This document shows positions 55,736 through 64,000 of a stretch of 64,000 bases of DNA, piece after piece. The DNA is taken from contig NZ_JAVFWN010000006.1 in the NCBI RefSeq assembly GCF_030929495.1, positions 62,001 through 126,000 of the forward strand, written 5' to 3'. The stretch's first letter is position 1. Each line of letters starts with the position of its first letter. Position numbers and translations under genes: made by a program. The stretch comes from Nocardioides sp. LHD-245 (lineage in GTDB: Bacteria > Actinomycetota > Actinomycetes > Propionibacteriales > Nocardioidaceae). A model generated the notes under the pieces. It did not search any database. It was not told the DNA's origin and saw only the letters and a list, made by a program, of their open reading frames with translations.

Positions 55736-57080
55736 GGGGCACCTGTTCCTGCAGCCAGGTGGTGAGGTAGCCGAGCACGCCGGGATCGATCGTCGTGGTG
55801 ATCTGGGCGTACTCGTCGGGGGTGCCGGTGCCCGCGGGCTGCATGAGGTGGTTGGCACCGTCCACGACGTGCACGGTGGCGTCACCGTTGCCCTGCAGGA
55901 AGCGCCGCATCGGCGCGGCGTTGAGGGCGGGCGGGACCTGGATGTCCTTGCTCCCGAACAGCGCCAGCGTGGGCACCCGCAGCGCCCGGAGGGCGGGCTC
56001 GGGGTCGTAGTTGGTCTGCGCGGCCATCGTCGGCGTGAGCGTCGCGGCACCGTCGTCGCCCAGGAGCGCGCGGGCGCCGTCGAGGTCGCCCGCCTTGAGC
56101 AGGTCGCAGAGCCGCTGGGTCGACGCGTCGCTGGCACTCAGCTGCTCCGGCGTGCCCTGCTGGAGCTCGAGCTGGGCCCGGCCCTGGTACTTCAGCACCT
56201 CGCAACCGGTCTGCGCGGGCCCGGCCACCAGGATCACGAAGGCGACCTTCTCGGGTGCCCGGGCCGCCGCGAGCGGAGCCAGGTAGCCGCCCTGGCTGTG
56301 GCCGAGCAGGCCGATCCGCTCGGCGTCGACCTCGGGCCGTGCGCGCAGGAAGTCGGTCATCGCGAGGGCGTCCGCGGTGAGGTCCTCGTAGGTGGCGTCG
56401 TCGTCGCTGCCGGTGGTGCCACCGACCCCGCGGTCGTCGGTGCGCAGCACGGCGTACCCGGCCCGGGTCAGCGCGTCCGACAGCACCAGGAAGGGCTTGT
56501 GCCCGAAGCCCGCCTCGTCGCGGTCCTGCGCGCCGGCGCCGGTCAGCAGCACGACGGCCGGGAACGGGCCGGCTCCCTCGGGGGTGGTCAGGGTGCCGGC
56601 GATCGTGACGTCACCGGCGTCGAAGGTGACGCCCTCCACCCGGTACGGGAGCGGCGTCGCCGGCTCCTGCGGCCGCTCCGGCGCGGCGACCTTTCCCCGC
56701 TCGAGGCTCACCGCGAGGGACTGTCCGCCGGCGGTGAGGGTGCCGGTGAGCCGTCCGGTCGAGGCGCGGTAGCTGCCGGCGAAGGCCGCGTCCGCGGAGA
56801 CCTGCGGCGCCCGGAACTCGACCTCCGTGCTCGTGGTGCGCACCTCGGTGAGCTCGGCGTCGCTCAGGCCCTGCGCGGGGATGGTGATCGTGGCACCGCC
56901 GTCGGCGAACGTGAGGCCGAGGTCGATCGGCGCGCCGGGCACCTCGATGACGCCGACCCAGTCCCCGTCCAGGCCGCGGGGCTTGCCGGGTCTGCGCTCC
57001 TCCTTCGAGCAGGCGGCCAGCACGAGGACGACGACGAGGGCGAGGGTGAGGGCGAGGGTGCGGGGGGCTTGTCGTGGCAT
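55728..57080 (-). CDS. alpha/beta-hydrolase lipoprotein
   Basis: 450 residues. Lipoprotein signal with lipobox LAAC at ~21-24 ([16 protein letters not shown]), so exported and acylated. A small beta domain to ~140, then the hydrolase with [14 protein letters not shown] (oxyanion region), nucleophile S262 in [13 protein letters not shown], and H in [11 protein letters not shown]. Family includes secreted esterases and acyl-peptidase-like enzymes. TAGCGT six nt before the ATG. Between the two MacRS-like genes. Confidence 0.88.
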   Translation of the reverse strand: MPRQAPRTLALTLALVVVLVLAACSKEERRPGKPRGLDGDWVGVIEVPGAPIDLGLTFADGGATITIPAQGLSDAELTEVRTTSTEVEFRAPQVSADAAFAGSYRASTGRLTGTLTAGGQSLAVSLERGKVAAPERPQEPATPLPYRVEGVTFDAGDVTIAGTLTTPEGAGPFPAVVLLTGAGAQDRDEAGFGHKPFLVLSDALTRAGYAVLRTDDRGVGGTTGSDDDATYEDLTADALAMTDFLRARPEVDAERIGLLGHSQGGYLAPLAAARAPEKVAFVILVAGPAQTGCEVLKYQGRAQLELQQGTPEQLSASDASTQRLCDLLKAGDLDGARALLGDDGAATLTPTMAAQTNYDPEPALRALRVPTLALFGSKDIQVPPALNAAPMRRFLQGNGDATVHVVDGANHLMQPAGTGTPDEYAQITTTIDPGVLGYLTTWLQEQVPPA

Positions 57081-57159
57081 GCCGCGACGCTAGGTCCGGC
57101 GCCTGCCGCCGCACATCGGGAAAGCCCCCGGGCCATACCCCTAGGGGGTGCCGTCCGCC

Positions 57160-57672
57160 TCAGGACCGGTGGAAGCGACCGCGCCGGTGCAGCAGCGGGT
57201 CGTCGCCGCCCTCGTCGTCGCCGATCTCGATCTGCTCGAGGACCGCGGTGACCTCGACCGACCAGCCGACCACACGCTCGTCGGTGAGCCGGACACCGGC
57301 CCAGGTGCCCGCCGTCGCCAGCCGCGGGCCGTACGGCGTGGCGATGAACTCGGCCTGGCGGAACGGTCCGCCGGGCGCGGGCGCCGTCCCGGCGAAGGCC
57401 TCGGCGAGCTGGCGGTCGGCCCAGGACAGCAGCTGGACCACGGCGCTGCCCGTGTCGCGGAGCGCCTCGATCAGGTCGGAGTCGGGATCCAGCAGCGCCA
57501 GCACGGCGGGCTCGGGGCCGAGGGCGACCATCTGCGAGGTGACCGTCAGGCCGGCGCGGTCCTGCTCGTCGCCCGCGGTCCACAGCACGACCGCACCGCC
57601 GACCCGGCCCCGGAACCGGCGGGCCGGGTCCGGGTCCGGGTCGGCGAACGGGTGGGTGCTGTGGATGGTCAT
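57160..57672 (-). CDS. flavin-reductase-like domain protein
   Basis: 170 residues, MTIHSTHPFADPDPDPARRFRGRVGGAVVLWTAG, TSQMVALGPEPAVLALLDPDSDL, ADRQLAEAFAGTAPAPGGPFRQAEF. The order of motifs resembles the flavin-reductase/pyridoxamine-oxidase-like split barrel; FMN binding is likely but unproved. ATG overlaps the histidine kinase stop (ATGA), so coupled to it. Confidence 0.65.
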   Translation of the reverse strand: MTIHSTHPFADPDPDPARRFRGRVGGAVVLWTAGDEQDRAGLTVTSQMVALGPEPAVLALLDPDSDLIEALRDTGSAVVQLLSWADRQLAEAFAGTAPAPGGPFRQAEFIATPYGPRLATAGTWAGVRLTDERVVGWSVEVTAVLEQIEIGDDEGGDDPLLHRRGRFHRS

Positions 57673-58811
57673 CGCCCGTCCTCCGACACACGGCCCTCCC
57701 GGGGTACGGCGAAGGTCCACTCGGTGCCGTAGGAGCCGGTGTCGAGCGTGGCGGTCCCGCCGAGGTCGCGCACCCGGCCCCGGATCGACTCGACGACCCC
57801 GAGCCGGCCCTCCTGCTCGGCGGCCGCCAGCCGGCCGTCGGCGATCCCGGGTCCGTCGTCGCGGACACTCACCTCGACCCGGTCGCCCAAGTCCTCGACG
57901 AGCACCCAGGCCGGCGCGTCGACGCCGACATGGCGCTCGACGTTGTCGAGGCAGGCCCGGACCACCGCCACCAACTCGGTCACGGCGTGGGCCGGCAGCT
58001 CGATCGGCCCCGCCGGCACGCCCACCTCCGTGCGCGGGCGCGAGCCCAGCGCGGTGAGCGCCGCGGCGAGGTCGGCCCGGCCCGCCGCCGCGTCCGGCGA
58101 GGTCGTCGTGACCGCGTCCTGGGAGCGGATCAGCGTGCGCAGCGCCTGCTCCTGGACGCCGGCGGCCCGGCCGAGCTCGCCGCCCTGCCGCTGGACCAGC
58201 GCGAGGACCTGCAGCACCCCGTCGTGGACGGCACGGGCCAGCCGGGTCCGCTCGGCCGCCGCCGCCGCCTCCCGCTGCGCCCGGTCCCGCTCCGCGGCCA
58301 TCTCCTTCAGCGACTCGCAGACGAAGCCGACCATCGAGCCGCCGAGGAGGATGAGGAACACGTTGCCCCAGTCCTTCTGGGCGATCTGGGAGCGGCTGAG
58401 CAGATCGACGGCGCCGAGCAGGACGGCCGCGGCCGTGCCGCCGCGCCAGCCGTAGCGGATCGCCCAGGCGAGCAGGGCGCCGACGATCCAGTAGCCGGGG
58501 ATGGTCGCCTGGAACCAGACGCCCTTGACCACCGGCGTCGCGAGCAGCAGGGCCACTGCCAGCGCGAGATCGGCCAGGAGGACGGCCGGCACCCGGCGCT
58601 CCGGGGCGGCGTACACGACGATCGACGCCACCGTCGCGAGGACCATCACCCCGACGCAGGTCCAGCCGAGCACGGGGTGGTCGAAGTTGGCGCGGTAGGC
58701 GTTGAGCGCCACCGCGTAGCCGAGGACCACGACCCGCAGCACCGCCAGCGCGCGGAACATGCGGTCCTCGACCGCGATCGCGGCCCGCGTGGTGGTTCCC
58801 CCGTCGGTCAC
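57669..58811 (-). CDS. sensor histidine kinase, MacS-like
   Basis: 380 residues: six membrane segments in the N-terminal ~165 (MacS_N type), then a HisKA_3 dimerisation region with H196 in RLARAVHDGVLQVLAL, and an ATPase with DNVERH and DDGPGI. Such NarL-type kinases phosphorylate LuxR-type regulators; the regulator at 54954 is the likely partner, and in Streptomyces the related MacRS pair affects morphology. ATG at 58811, 12 nt downstream of the PlsC stop side. Confidence 0.88.
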   Translation of the reverse strand: MTDGGTTTRAAIAVEDRMFRALAVLRVVVLGYAVALNAYRANFDHPVLGWTCVGVMVLATVASIVVYAAPERRVPAVLLADLALAVALLLATPVVKGVWFQATIPGYWIVGALLAWAIRYGWRGGTAAAVLLGAVDLLSRSQIAQKDWGNVFLILLGGSMVGFVCESLKEMAAERDRAQREAAAAAERTRLARAVHDGVLQVLALVQRQGGELGRAAGVQEQALRTLIRSQDAVTTTSPDAAAGRADLAAALTALGSRPRTEVGVPAGPIELPAHAVTELVAVVRACLDNVERHVGVDAPAWVLVEDLGDRVEVSVRDDGPGIADGRLAAAEQEGRLGVVESIRGRVRDLGGTATLDTGSYGTEWTFAVPREGRVSEDGR

Positions 58812-58822
58812 CGTTCGGTCGG

Positions 58823-59542
58823 TCAGGAGGCCAGCCTGCCGGGCTCACCGTCGCCGCGGTCGCTGCGCCGCGACTCGGCCTTGGCCCGGGTGGCGTACAT
58901 GTCGACGTACTCCTGCTGGGAGAGCCGCATGATCTCGTACATGATCTCGTCGGTGATCGAGCGCAGGATGAAGCGGTCGTTCTCCATGCCGGCGTAGCGC
59001 GAGAAGTCGAGCGGCTTGCCGAAGCGGACGGTCGGGCGGGTGATCCGGCCGAACTTCTTGCCCGGCGGCGCCACCACGTCGGTGCCGACGACGGCGACCG
59101 GGATCACCGGGACGCCGGTCTCCAGGGTCAGCCGGGCGATCCCGGTCTTGCCGCGGTAGAGACGGCCGTCGTGGGACCGGGTGCCCTCGGGGTAGATCCC
59201 GAACAGCTCGCCCTCGGCGAGGACCCGCTTGGCCGACACCAGCGCACCGGACGCCGCGTCGCCGCTGGCCCGGTCGATCGGGATGTTGCCGGTCCCGCTG
59301 AAGAAGTTCTTCTGCAGCCAGCCCTTGACGCCGGGCGAGGTGAAGTACTCGGCCTTGGCGACGAAGCGCACCATCCGCGGGATCACCAGCGGCATGAACA
59401 GCCAGTCGGCGTACGACAGGTGGTTGCTGGCGAGGATCGCCGGGCCCTCCGCGGGCACGTTCTCCACGCCCTCGGCCCGGGGGCGGAAGACGACCTTCAG
59501 CAGCGGCCCGAGGGCGACGAACTTCAGGAACCAGTAGAACAA
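58823..59542 (-). CDS. plsC: 1-acyl-sn-glycerol-3-phosphate acyltransferase
   Basis: Phospholipid-synthesis acyltransferase, 239 residues. Catalytic NHLSYADW (H-x4-D), GTGNIPIDR, FGIYPEGTRSHDGRLYRGKTG and VIPVAVVGTD are the LPLAT motifs. TTG at 59542 (LFYWFLKFVALGPLL) with GGGAGG nine bases upstream is preferred to GTG 59569 or the longer frame, matching the FYW start of homologs. Divergent from the esterase. Confidence 0.9.
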   Translation of the reverse strand: MFYWFLKFVALGPLLKVVFRPRAEGVENVPAEGPAILASNHLSYADWLFMPLVIPRMVRFVAKAEYFTSPGVKGWLQKNFFSGTGNIPIDRASGDAASGALVSAKRVLAEGELFGIYPEGTRSHDGRLYRGKTGIARLTLETGVPVIPVAVVGTDVVAPPGKKFGRITRPTVRFGKPLDFSRYAGMENDRFILRSITDEIMYEIMRLSQQEYVDMYATRAKAESRRSDRGDGEPGRLAS

Positions 59543-59629
59543 GCGACCGAACCTCCCAGAATCAAGCACCGTCCATCGACCCGCGCCCGCCCGCAAGGGC
59601 GCCACTGAGGCAGCCTAGCGGTGGTGCGG

Positions 59630-59635
59630 CACAAT
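59630..59635 (+). promoter_or_regulatory. -10 hexamer CACAAT of the hydrolase gene
   Basis: CACAAT, six bases before ATG 59642; leaderless spacing. Confidence 0.45.
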
Positions 59636-59641
59636 CTCGCC

Positions 59642-60430
59642 ATGCCGCCGAGCACCCCTGACCGTGAGACCGACCTGACCGCGCCGCTCACGATCGCGGC
59701 CCGCCCCGAGCTGACGGGCGGCCGCCGCGTCGGCGTCCTGCTCAGCCACGGGTTCACCGGCTCGCCGGCGTCGATGCGACCGTGGGGCGAGCACCTCGGC
59801 GCGCTCGGGTACGGCGTCGCCGTTCCACTGCTGCCCGGGCACAGCACCACCTGGCAGGACCTCAACACCCGACGCTGGGCGGACTGGTACGCCGAGCTCA
59901 CCCGCGCCTTCGACGCGCTGCGGGCCGCACACGACGCTGTCGTCGTCGGCGGGCTGTCGATGGGCGGGGCGCTGGTGCTGCGGCTGGCCGCCGACCGCCC
60001 TGACGAGGTCGCGGGGGTCATGGTCGTCAACCCGGCCGTCGCGACTCGGCGGCTGGACGTCAAGCTGCTCCCGGTGCTCAAGCACGTGGTGCCCTCCTTC
60101 CCGGCGATCGCCGGGGACATCAAGAAGCCCGGCGTGCTGGAACGCGGCTACGACCGGACTCCGCTGAAGGCCATCCACTCGCTGATGCAGGCCTGGCCGG
60201 CACTGCGCGCCGACCTGCCGCGGATCACCGCTCCCCTGCTCTACTTCCGCTCGGCCGACGACCATGTCGTCGACGACTCCTCCGAGCCGATCGTGCTCGA
60301 CGGCATCTCCTCGGCCGACGTCACCCGGGTCCCGCTGCCCGACAGCTACCACGTGGCGACGCTCGACAACGACGCACCGACGATCTTCGAGGAGTCGGCA
60401 GCGTTCGTCGCGCGGGTGACGTCCGCGTAG
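59642..60430 (+). CDS. carboxylesterase-type alpha/beta hydrolase
   Basis: 262 residues, similar to thermostable monoglyceride lipase/carboxylesterase-type enzymes: VLLSHGFTGSPASMRPWGEHL, nucleophile S106 in GGLSMGGALVLRLA, ADDHVVDDSSEP (acid), LPDSYHVATLDND (histidine). Cytoplasmic by lack of signal. ATG 59642 used; GTG 59621 extension has no support. Confidence 0.88.
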   Translation: MPPSTPDRETDLTAPLTIAARPELTGGRRVGVLLSHGFTGSPASMRPWGEHLGALGYGVAVPLLPGHSTTWQDLNTRRWADWYAELTRAFDALRAAHDAVVVGGLSMGGALVLRLAADRPDEVAGVMVVNPAVATRRLDVKLLPVLKHVVPSFPAIAGDIKKPGVLERGYDRTPLKAIHSLMQAWPALRADLPRITAPLLYFRSADDHVVDDSSEPIVLDGISSADVTRVPLPDSYHVATLDNDAPTIFEESAAFVARVTSA

Positions 60431-60446
60431 GGATGGGCGTGGGGCG

Positions 60447-60452
60447 TAACCT
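60447..60452 (+). promoter_or_regulatory. -10 hexamer TAACCT of the acidic membrane protein gene (leaderless)
   Basis: TAACCT with the GTG start 6 nt downstream at 60459. Confidence 0.5.
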
Positions 60453-60458
60453 GAGAGC

Positions 60459-60890
60459 GTGCAACGGGACGACCCGGACTACGACGACGCGGCCTGGCAG
60501 GCGATCATCGACAACTACGGCGAGCGTGTCGAGTTGGAGACCGCCGGCGAGGGTGACGATGCCGATCCCGGCCCCGCACCCGAGGCTGCGGACGACCCCG
60601 ACGAGGACCGCTACGACGAGACGTACGACGACCTCAACCAGTTCGACGAGGACCGCTTCGTCCCCGCCCAGGCGCCTCCGGTGCCGGTGCCACCCCCCGA
60701 TCGGATGCTCGCCTGGCTGGGGGTGTTCGGCGCGCCGGCCGTGCTGCTCGTCTTCCTCGTCCTCGGCCTGGACATGCCGTCGTGGCTGGGGTGGTTGCTC
60801 GTGGCCTGGTTCGTGGGCGGCTTCTGCTATCTCGTGATCCGCTCGCCCGGCCCGCCCCGCGATCCATGGGACGACGGGGCACGGGTCTGA
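60459..60890 (+). CDS. acidic membrane protein of unknown function
   Basis: 143 residues: Asp/Glu-rich N-terminus (to ~75), a Pro-rich turn, two membrane helices (VFGAPAVLLVFLVLGLD and WLGWLLVAWFVGGFCYLVI) and a short charged tail. Found with ROK kinase genes in related genomes; I do not recognise a function. GTG start set by the -10. Confidence 0.75.
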   Translation: MQRDDPDYDDAAWQAIIDNYGERVELETAGEGDDADPGPAPEAADDPDEDRYDETYDDLNQFDEDRFVPAQAPPVPVPPPDRMLAWLGVFGAPAVLLVFLVLGLDMPSWLGWLLVAWFVGGFCYLVIRSPGPPRDPWDDGARV

Positions 60891-60909
60891 CCCCGACGAC
60901 GCCGACCGC

Positions 60910-61818
60910 TCAGGACCGGCCGTCGCGCGCCAGCAGGGCGGCGCCGACGGCTCCGGCCTCCGGCCCCATCCGGGCCGGGACGAGCTCGGGCACCGCCCGG
61001 TAGGCGGTGCCCTGCAGGGCGCCGGCAAGGGCTCGCCGGGCCGGGCCCAGCAGCAGGTCGCCCACCGCCGAGACGCCGCCACCCACCACGACCACCTCGG
61101 GGTCGAACGCCGAGACCAGGGCGGCCGAGCCGACACCGAGCCAGGTGCCGATCGAGGCGAACGAGTGCAGCGCGACCTGGTCGCCGGCCAGTGCCAGCGC
61201 CGTCACCTCAGGGCCGTCGAGGTGACGGCCGAGCGCGACCCGGGTCACCCGCTCGAGCGCGCGGCCGCTGCAGTACTGCTCCCAGCAGCCGCGCAGGCCG
61301 CACTCGCAGGCGAGGCCGTCGGGCACGGCCTGCATGTGACCGAACTCGCCGGCCAGGCCGTGCGCGCCGCGGATGACGCGGCCGTCGATGACGACGGCGC
61401 CGCCGATGCCCGTGCCGATCGTGATGAGCAGGGCGGACCGCACCCCTCGGACGGCGCCGGCGACGAGCTCGGCGTACGCGGCGCAGTTGGCATCGTTGTC
61501 GAGGACCACCGGGAGCCCGGTGCGGTCCGCGATCGCCTGCCGGACGGGGGCATCGCGCCACGGCAGATGCGCGCCGAACAGGAAGCGCTCCCCGGTGGCG
61601 TCCACCAGCCCCGCCGCCGAGACGCCCAGGCCCGCCGGCGCGAGGTCGCCGTACACGTCGCGGGCGGCGAGGACGACCGCGTCCTCCACCGCCGCGGGCC
61701 CCGCCGCGACGCCGGGCATCGGCCGGGTGGCGGTCGCCTCCACCGCACCCGTCGCGGACACGCGCACCGCCAGCACCTTGGTGCCGCCGACGTCGACGCC
61801 GACGTAGCTCACGCCCAT
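60910..61818 (-). CDS. ROK-family sugar kinase (second copy)
   Basis: 302 residues. Phosphate-1 loop VGVDVGGTKVLAV, ITIGTGIGGAVVIDGRV, EFGHMQAVPDG and the ROK zinc-site region CECGLRGCWEQYCSG, then VVVGGGVSAVGDLLL. Glucokinase-like but may act on another hexose. ATG 61818 with GGGGGTG preferred over GTG 61824, which overlaps the upstream stop. Tandem with the next gene. Confidence 0.88.
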   Translation of the reverse strand: MGVSYVGVDVGGTKVLAVRVSATGAVEATATRPMPGVAAGPAAVEDAVVLAARDVYGDLAPAGLGVSAAGLVDATGERFLFGAHLPWRDAPVRQAIADRTGLPVVLDNDANCAAYAELVAGAVRGVRSALLITIGTGIGGAVVIDGRVIRGAHGLAGEFGHMQAVPDGLACECGLRGCWEQYCSGRALERVTRVALGRHLDGPEVTALALAGDQVALHSFASIGTWLGVGSAALVSAFDPEVVVVGGGVSAVGDLLLGPARRALAGALQGTAYRAVPELVPARMGPEAGAVGAALLARDGRS

Positions 61819-61820
61819 GC

Positions 61821-62750
61821 TCACCCCCGGGCGAGGTCCGCGGCACCGATCATGCCGGCGCGGTTGCCGAGGACGGCGGGCACGATCGCGGCCCGGGGAC
61901 GGAAGCCCCGGCCGGTCAGCTCGCGGTCGAACGCCGCCCGCACCGGGGCGAGCAGCAGGTCCCCTGCCGCGGCGACCCCACCGCCGACCACCACGACCTC
62001 GGGGTCGAGGACGGCGACGAGCGAGGCGATGCCGTGCCCGAGCCAGCCGCCGACCTCGGCGAGCAGGCCGAGGGCACCCGCATCGCCGGCCACGGCCGCG
62101 GCGGTGACCATCGGCCCGGTGATCGCGGCCGGATCGCCCCCGGCGGCCTCGAGGACCGCGGCGCTGGGCGCCGCCTGCGCGGCACGGACCAGGGCGGTGC
62201 CGCTGGCGTAGGACTCGAGGCAGCCACGGTTGCCGCAGCCGCATGGCAGGCCGTCGGGGACGACGCACAGGTGGCCGATCTCGGCGGCGACGCCGTGGGC
62301 GCCCCGCAGCAGCAGGCCCCCGGTGACCACGCCGCCACCCACGCCGGTGCCGACCGTCACCATCAGCTGGTGCTCGGCGTCGCGGCCCGCACCGTGCCGG
62401 AACTCCCCCCAGGCGGCCACGTTGGCGTCGTTCTCGACGATCACCGGCAGCCCCGTCCGACGGGCCAGGTCTGCCCCGAGCGGCTCGTTGCGCCACGCGA
62501 TATTGGGGGCGAAGAGCACGGTCGAGCGGTCCGCGGCGACGTAGCCGGCCGCACCCACGCCGACCGCGCGCACCGGGTGTCCCGCGGCCAGCTCGGAGAC
62601 GAGCCCCGCGACGGCCGTCGCGATCGCGGTGGCGTCGGTCGCCGGCGACTCGACCCGGGCCTCCCCGACGATCCGGCCGCCGGCGTCGACGACGGCACCG
62701 GCGATCTTGGTGCCGCCGATGTCGATCCCGCAGGTGAGGTCGCGGGTCAC
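61821..62750 (-). CDS. ROK-family glucokinase (first copy)
   Basis: 309 residues. CGIDIGGTKIAGAVVDAGG, VTVGTGVGGGVVTGGLLLRG, EIGHLCVVPDGLPCGCGNRGCLE with the ROK zinc cysteines, and VVVGGGVAAAGDLL. Phosphorylates glucose with ATP or polyphosphate in this family. GTG at 62750 overlaps the stop of the upstream cysteine-motif gene (GTGA); the longer open frame is a shadow of that gene. Confidence 0.9.
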   Translation of the reverse strand: MTRDLTCGIDIGGTKIAGAVVDAGGRIVGEARVESPATDATAIATAVAGLVSELAAGHPVRAVGVGAAGYVAADRSTVLFAPNIAWRNEPLGADLARRTGLPVIVENDANVAAWGEFRHGAGRDAEHQLMVTVGTGVGGGVVTGGLLLRGAHGVAAEIGHLCVVPDGLPCGCGNRGCLESYASGTALVRAAQAAPSAAVLEAAGGDPAAITGPMVTAAAVAGDAGALGLLAEVGGWLGHGIASLVAVLDPEVVVVGGGVAAAGDLLLAPVRAAFDRELTGRGFRPRAAIVPAVLGNRAGMIGAADLARG

Positions 62751-63175
62751 GGCCCCGGGTCCGGCCCGTCGTCGTCGAGGTCGATGTGCTGCACCTCGGG
62801 GCCGCGCGGGGCACCGGAGCCGCCGGCGGGTGACTGGGGCAGGGTCTCGAGCAGACCCGCGGCGGCCTGGAGCAGCGAGGAAGCCGCCACCGCGAGATGC
62901 GCCTTGACCTCGGGCGAGGTCTGCCGCACCGCGTGGACCACCCGGCAGACCGGGCAGTAGCGGCACTCGGCCGCGCCCGTGGCGAGGTGCTCGTCGACGT
63001 CGTGCGCCATCGCGGCGGCCTGGCCGGCCAGCCCGGCCAGATTGCCCAATCCACCGGCGGCGTCGCCGGAGTGCTGCCTGGCCAGGTCGGCGAACGCGCC
63101 GAAGAGCTTCATCGCCTCCTCGCCCACGCTGCCGACGTCGTGCTTCGGCTGGTCCTTCGACCGGTCGTCGCTCAC
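62747..63175 (-). CDS. cysteine-motif actinobacterial protein (DUF5304-like)
   Basis: 142 residues: N-terminal helical FGAFADLARQHSGDAAGG, a C-x2-C-P-x-C motif in ECRYCPVCRVVHAVRQTSPEV, HLAVAASSLLQAAAGLLETL and an acidic tail. Common beside the ArsA-like gene and glucokinase in actinobacteria; function unknown. ATG overlaps the ArsA-like stop. Confidence 0.8.
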   Translation of the reverse strand: MSDDRSKDQPKHDVGSVGEEAMKLFGAFADLARQHSGDAAGGLGNLAGLAGQAAAMAHDVDEHLATGAAECRYCPVCRVVHAVRQTSPEVKAHLAVAASSLLQAAAGLLETLPQSPAGGSGAPRGPEVQHIDLDDDGPDPGP

Positions 63176-64000
63176 CTGGACTCCTTCCCCGTCGCCACGG
63201 GATCGGGCTCCGCGAACCGTACCCGCAGCTCGCCCTCGACCACGCCGGCGCCCGCCACCCGCAGTCGCGCCAGACCCGGCGGGAGCGTCATCAGCCGCCG
63301 GTAGGAGCCGACGGTCATCACCAGCTCGTCGCCGTTGCGCGCGAGGTCGACCTCGGCCCGGGTCACGAACGGCAGCGCGAGGTGCACGACCGCGCCGGAC
63401 TCACCGCGGGTGACCCGGAACGGCCCGTCCCCGGTCGGTACGGCGAGCGGGTCGGCGCCGTCGTAGAGGTCGGTGGCGAGCGCGGTCAGCGCGGCGACCC
63501 CCACCGGCTCGGCGGGCTGGTACTCCGAGGTCCACACCGGCAGCCCGCCGAACGACTGCGCGACCTCACGCAGCACGTCCGCCTGCGCGGCCACCCAGCC
63601 GGCCCGCCACGGGTCGCTGTCCCCGTCGGGGAAGACCCGGTTGGCGACCACGCCGTCGACGCGGTAGCCGAACAGGCACAGGCTCGTGTAGGCCCGACGC
63701 GCCTCGGCGAGCACCACCTGCTCGGGGGTGAGCACCAGCCGGACGCTCGCGTCGGCGCCGGACAGCAGCGCGTGGACGTCGTCCAGCTCGCCGTGCAGGC
63801 GGGTGATCGCGTCGAAGACCGCGTCCCCCGGCATCGGCACGCCGGCCGCCCGGTTGAGCACCGGGCGCAGCGCCTTGACCAGGCGGCGCTGGATCGGCAG
63901 CAGCCGCTCGAGGTACCAGCCGAGCGCCTCGGGCAACGCCAGCAGGCGCAGCGTCTCGGCGGTCGGCGCGCAGTCGACGACGATGACGTCCCAGCGCCCG
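63172..64000 (-). CDS. ArsA/GET3-like ATPase, 5' end cut by window
   Basis: The C-terminal ~276 residues are visible. The frame runs to the window edge reading RWDVIVVDCAPTAETLRLL (the DXAPTGHTLR-type switch II region of ArsA/TRC40 ATPases), LPEALGWYLERLLPIQRRL, SVRLVLTPEQVVLAEARRAY, and ends in a small beta-domain (VAGAGVVEGELRVRFAEPDP). The Walker A part lies beyond 64000. Actinobacterial members may act in protein targeting or anion handling; role open. Confidence 0.9.
   Translation of the reverse strand, partial: GRWDVIVVDCAPTAETLRLLALPEALGWYLERLLPIQRRLVKALRPVLNRAAGVPMPGDAVFDAITRLHGELDDVHALLSGADASVRLVLTPEQVVLAEARRAYTSLCLFGYRVDGVVANRVFPDGDSDPWRAGWVAAQADVLREVAQSFGGLPVWTSEYQPAEPVGVAALTALATDLYDGADPLAVPTGDGPFRVTRGESGAVVHLALPFVTRAEVDLARNGDELVMTVGSYRRLMTLPPGLARLRVAGAGVVEGELRVRFAEPDPVATGKESR

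Noticed and set aside
55620..55740. ARSG-repeat protein reading through the 12-bp array on the plus strand
   Set aside because: Product of a non-coding tandem repeat inside a long antisense frame opposite the hydrolase and regulator.
60910..62750. ROK transcriptional repressors
   Set aside because: Both proteins start directly with the DxGxT ATP loop and have no N-terminal helix-turn-helix, so they are kinases.

Overview
The window is a high-GC actinobacterial chromosome segment, with G/C at third codon positions, many GTG starts and pervasive antisense ORF shadows. Gene content and order (hisC-hisD, dnaE, a complete division and cell-wall cluster with wag31/sepF and no ftsA or mreB, a MoxR-DUF58-TgpA operon, Rv2175c/pknL, class II DAHP synthase, MacRS-like two-component genes, ROK glucokinases) fit the order Propionibacteriales, most likely Nocardioides or a close relative. 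The genus is an inference from gene order and not a search result. I see no phage, insertion sequence, CRISPR array, tRNA or rRNA; it is a core-genome region with small accessory insertions.

Layout. 1-3982: histidine genes hisC/hisD (minus), divergent from a LON-substrate-binding-domain protein and a YbaK-type deacylase. 3979-12025: minus-strand genes for replication (dnaE), an acetyltransferase, an RluA-type pseudouridine synthase, lspA, a DksA/TraR protein with a 25-unit PAKKAA tail, DivIVA/Wag31 and YggT. 12417-31005: the dcw cluster, transcribed right to left in the order mraZ, (RNA leader), small membrane ORF, rsmH, ftsL, ftsI, murE, murF, mraY, murD, ftsW, murG, murC, ftsQ, ftsZ, pgeF, yggS, sepF. 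Most junctions are 1-14 nt overlaps, so peptidoglycan precursor synthesis, septal polymerisation and the Z-ring are produced together. A PAP2-family protein is inserted head-on opposite ftsQ. 31300-35871: divergent MoxR-DUF58-TgpA operon.

35925-39259: DUF3040 protein, DNA polymerase IV (dinB), a methyltransferase and a HEPN (SAV_6107-like) protein whose start is preceded by a perfect LexA box. 39365-45019: small membrane protein, second YbaK protein, CrtI-like flavoprotein, metF, polyprenyl diphosphate synthase, a secreted RNase/barstar pair and the Rv2175c-like protein. 45134-53926: PASTA-containing Ser/Thr kinase (PknL-like), SRPBCC protein, zinc-ribbon/discoidin-like protein, aroG, an APC permease, a phosphofructokinase with PPi-type residues, and a DUF1028 protein. 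54042-64000: coiled-coil protein, MacR-like regulator, lipoprotein hydrolase, flavin-reductase-like protein, MacS-like kinase, PlsC acyltransferase, esterase, acidic membrane protein, two ROK sugar kinases, a cysteine-motif protein and the end of an ArsA/GET3-like ATPase.

Most notable non-coding structure: (i) a palindromic repeat family sitting just after minus-strand stop codons, with compensatory changes between copies; (ii) two opposed arrays of GTGG boxes with 10-11 nt period between mraZ and moxR; (iii) a 179-bp palindromic leader between mraZ and rsmH, in the position of the mraW RNA motif; (iv) many -10 hexamers placed 6-7 nt before the start codon, implying widespread leaderless mRNAs; (v) ftsW appears to lack any ATG/GTG/TTG start at its N-terminus.
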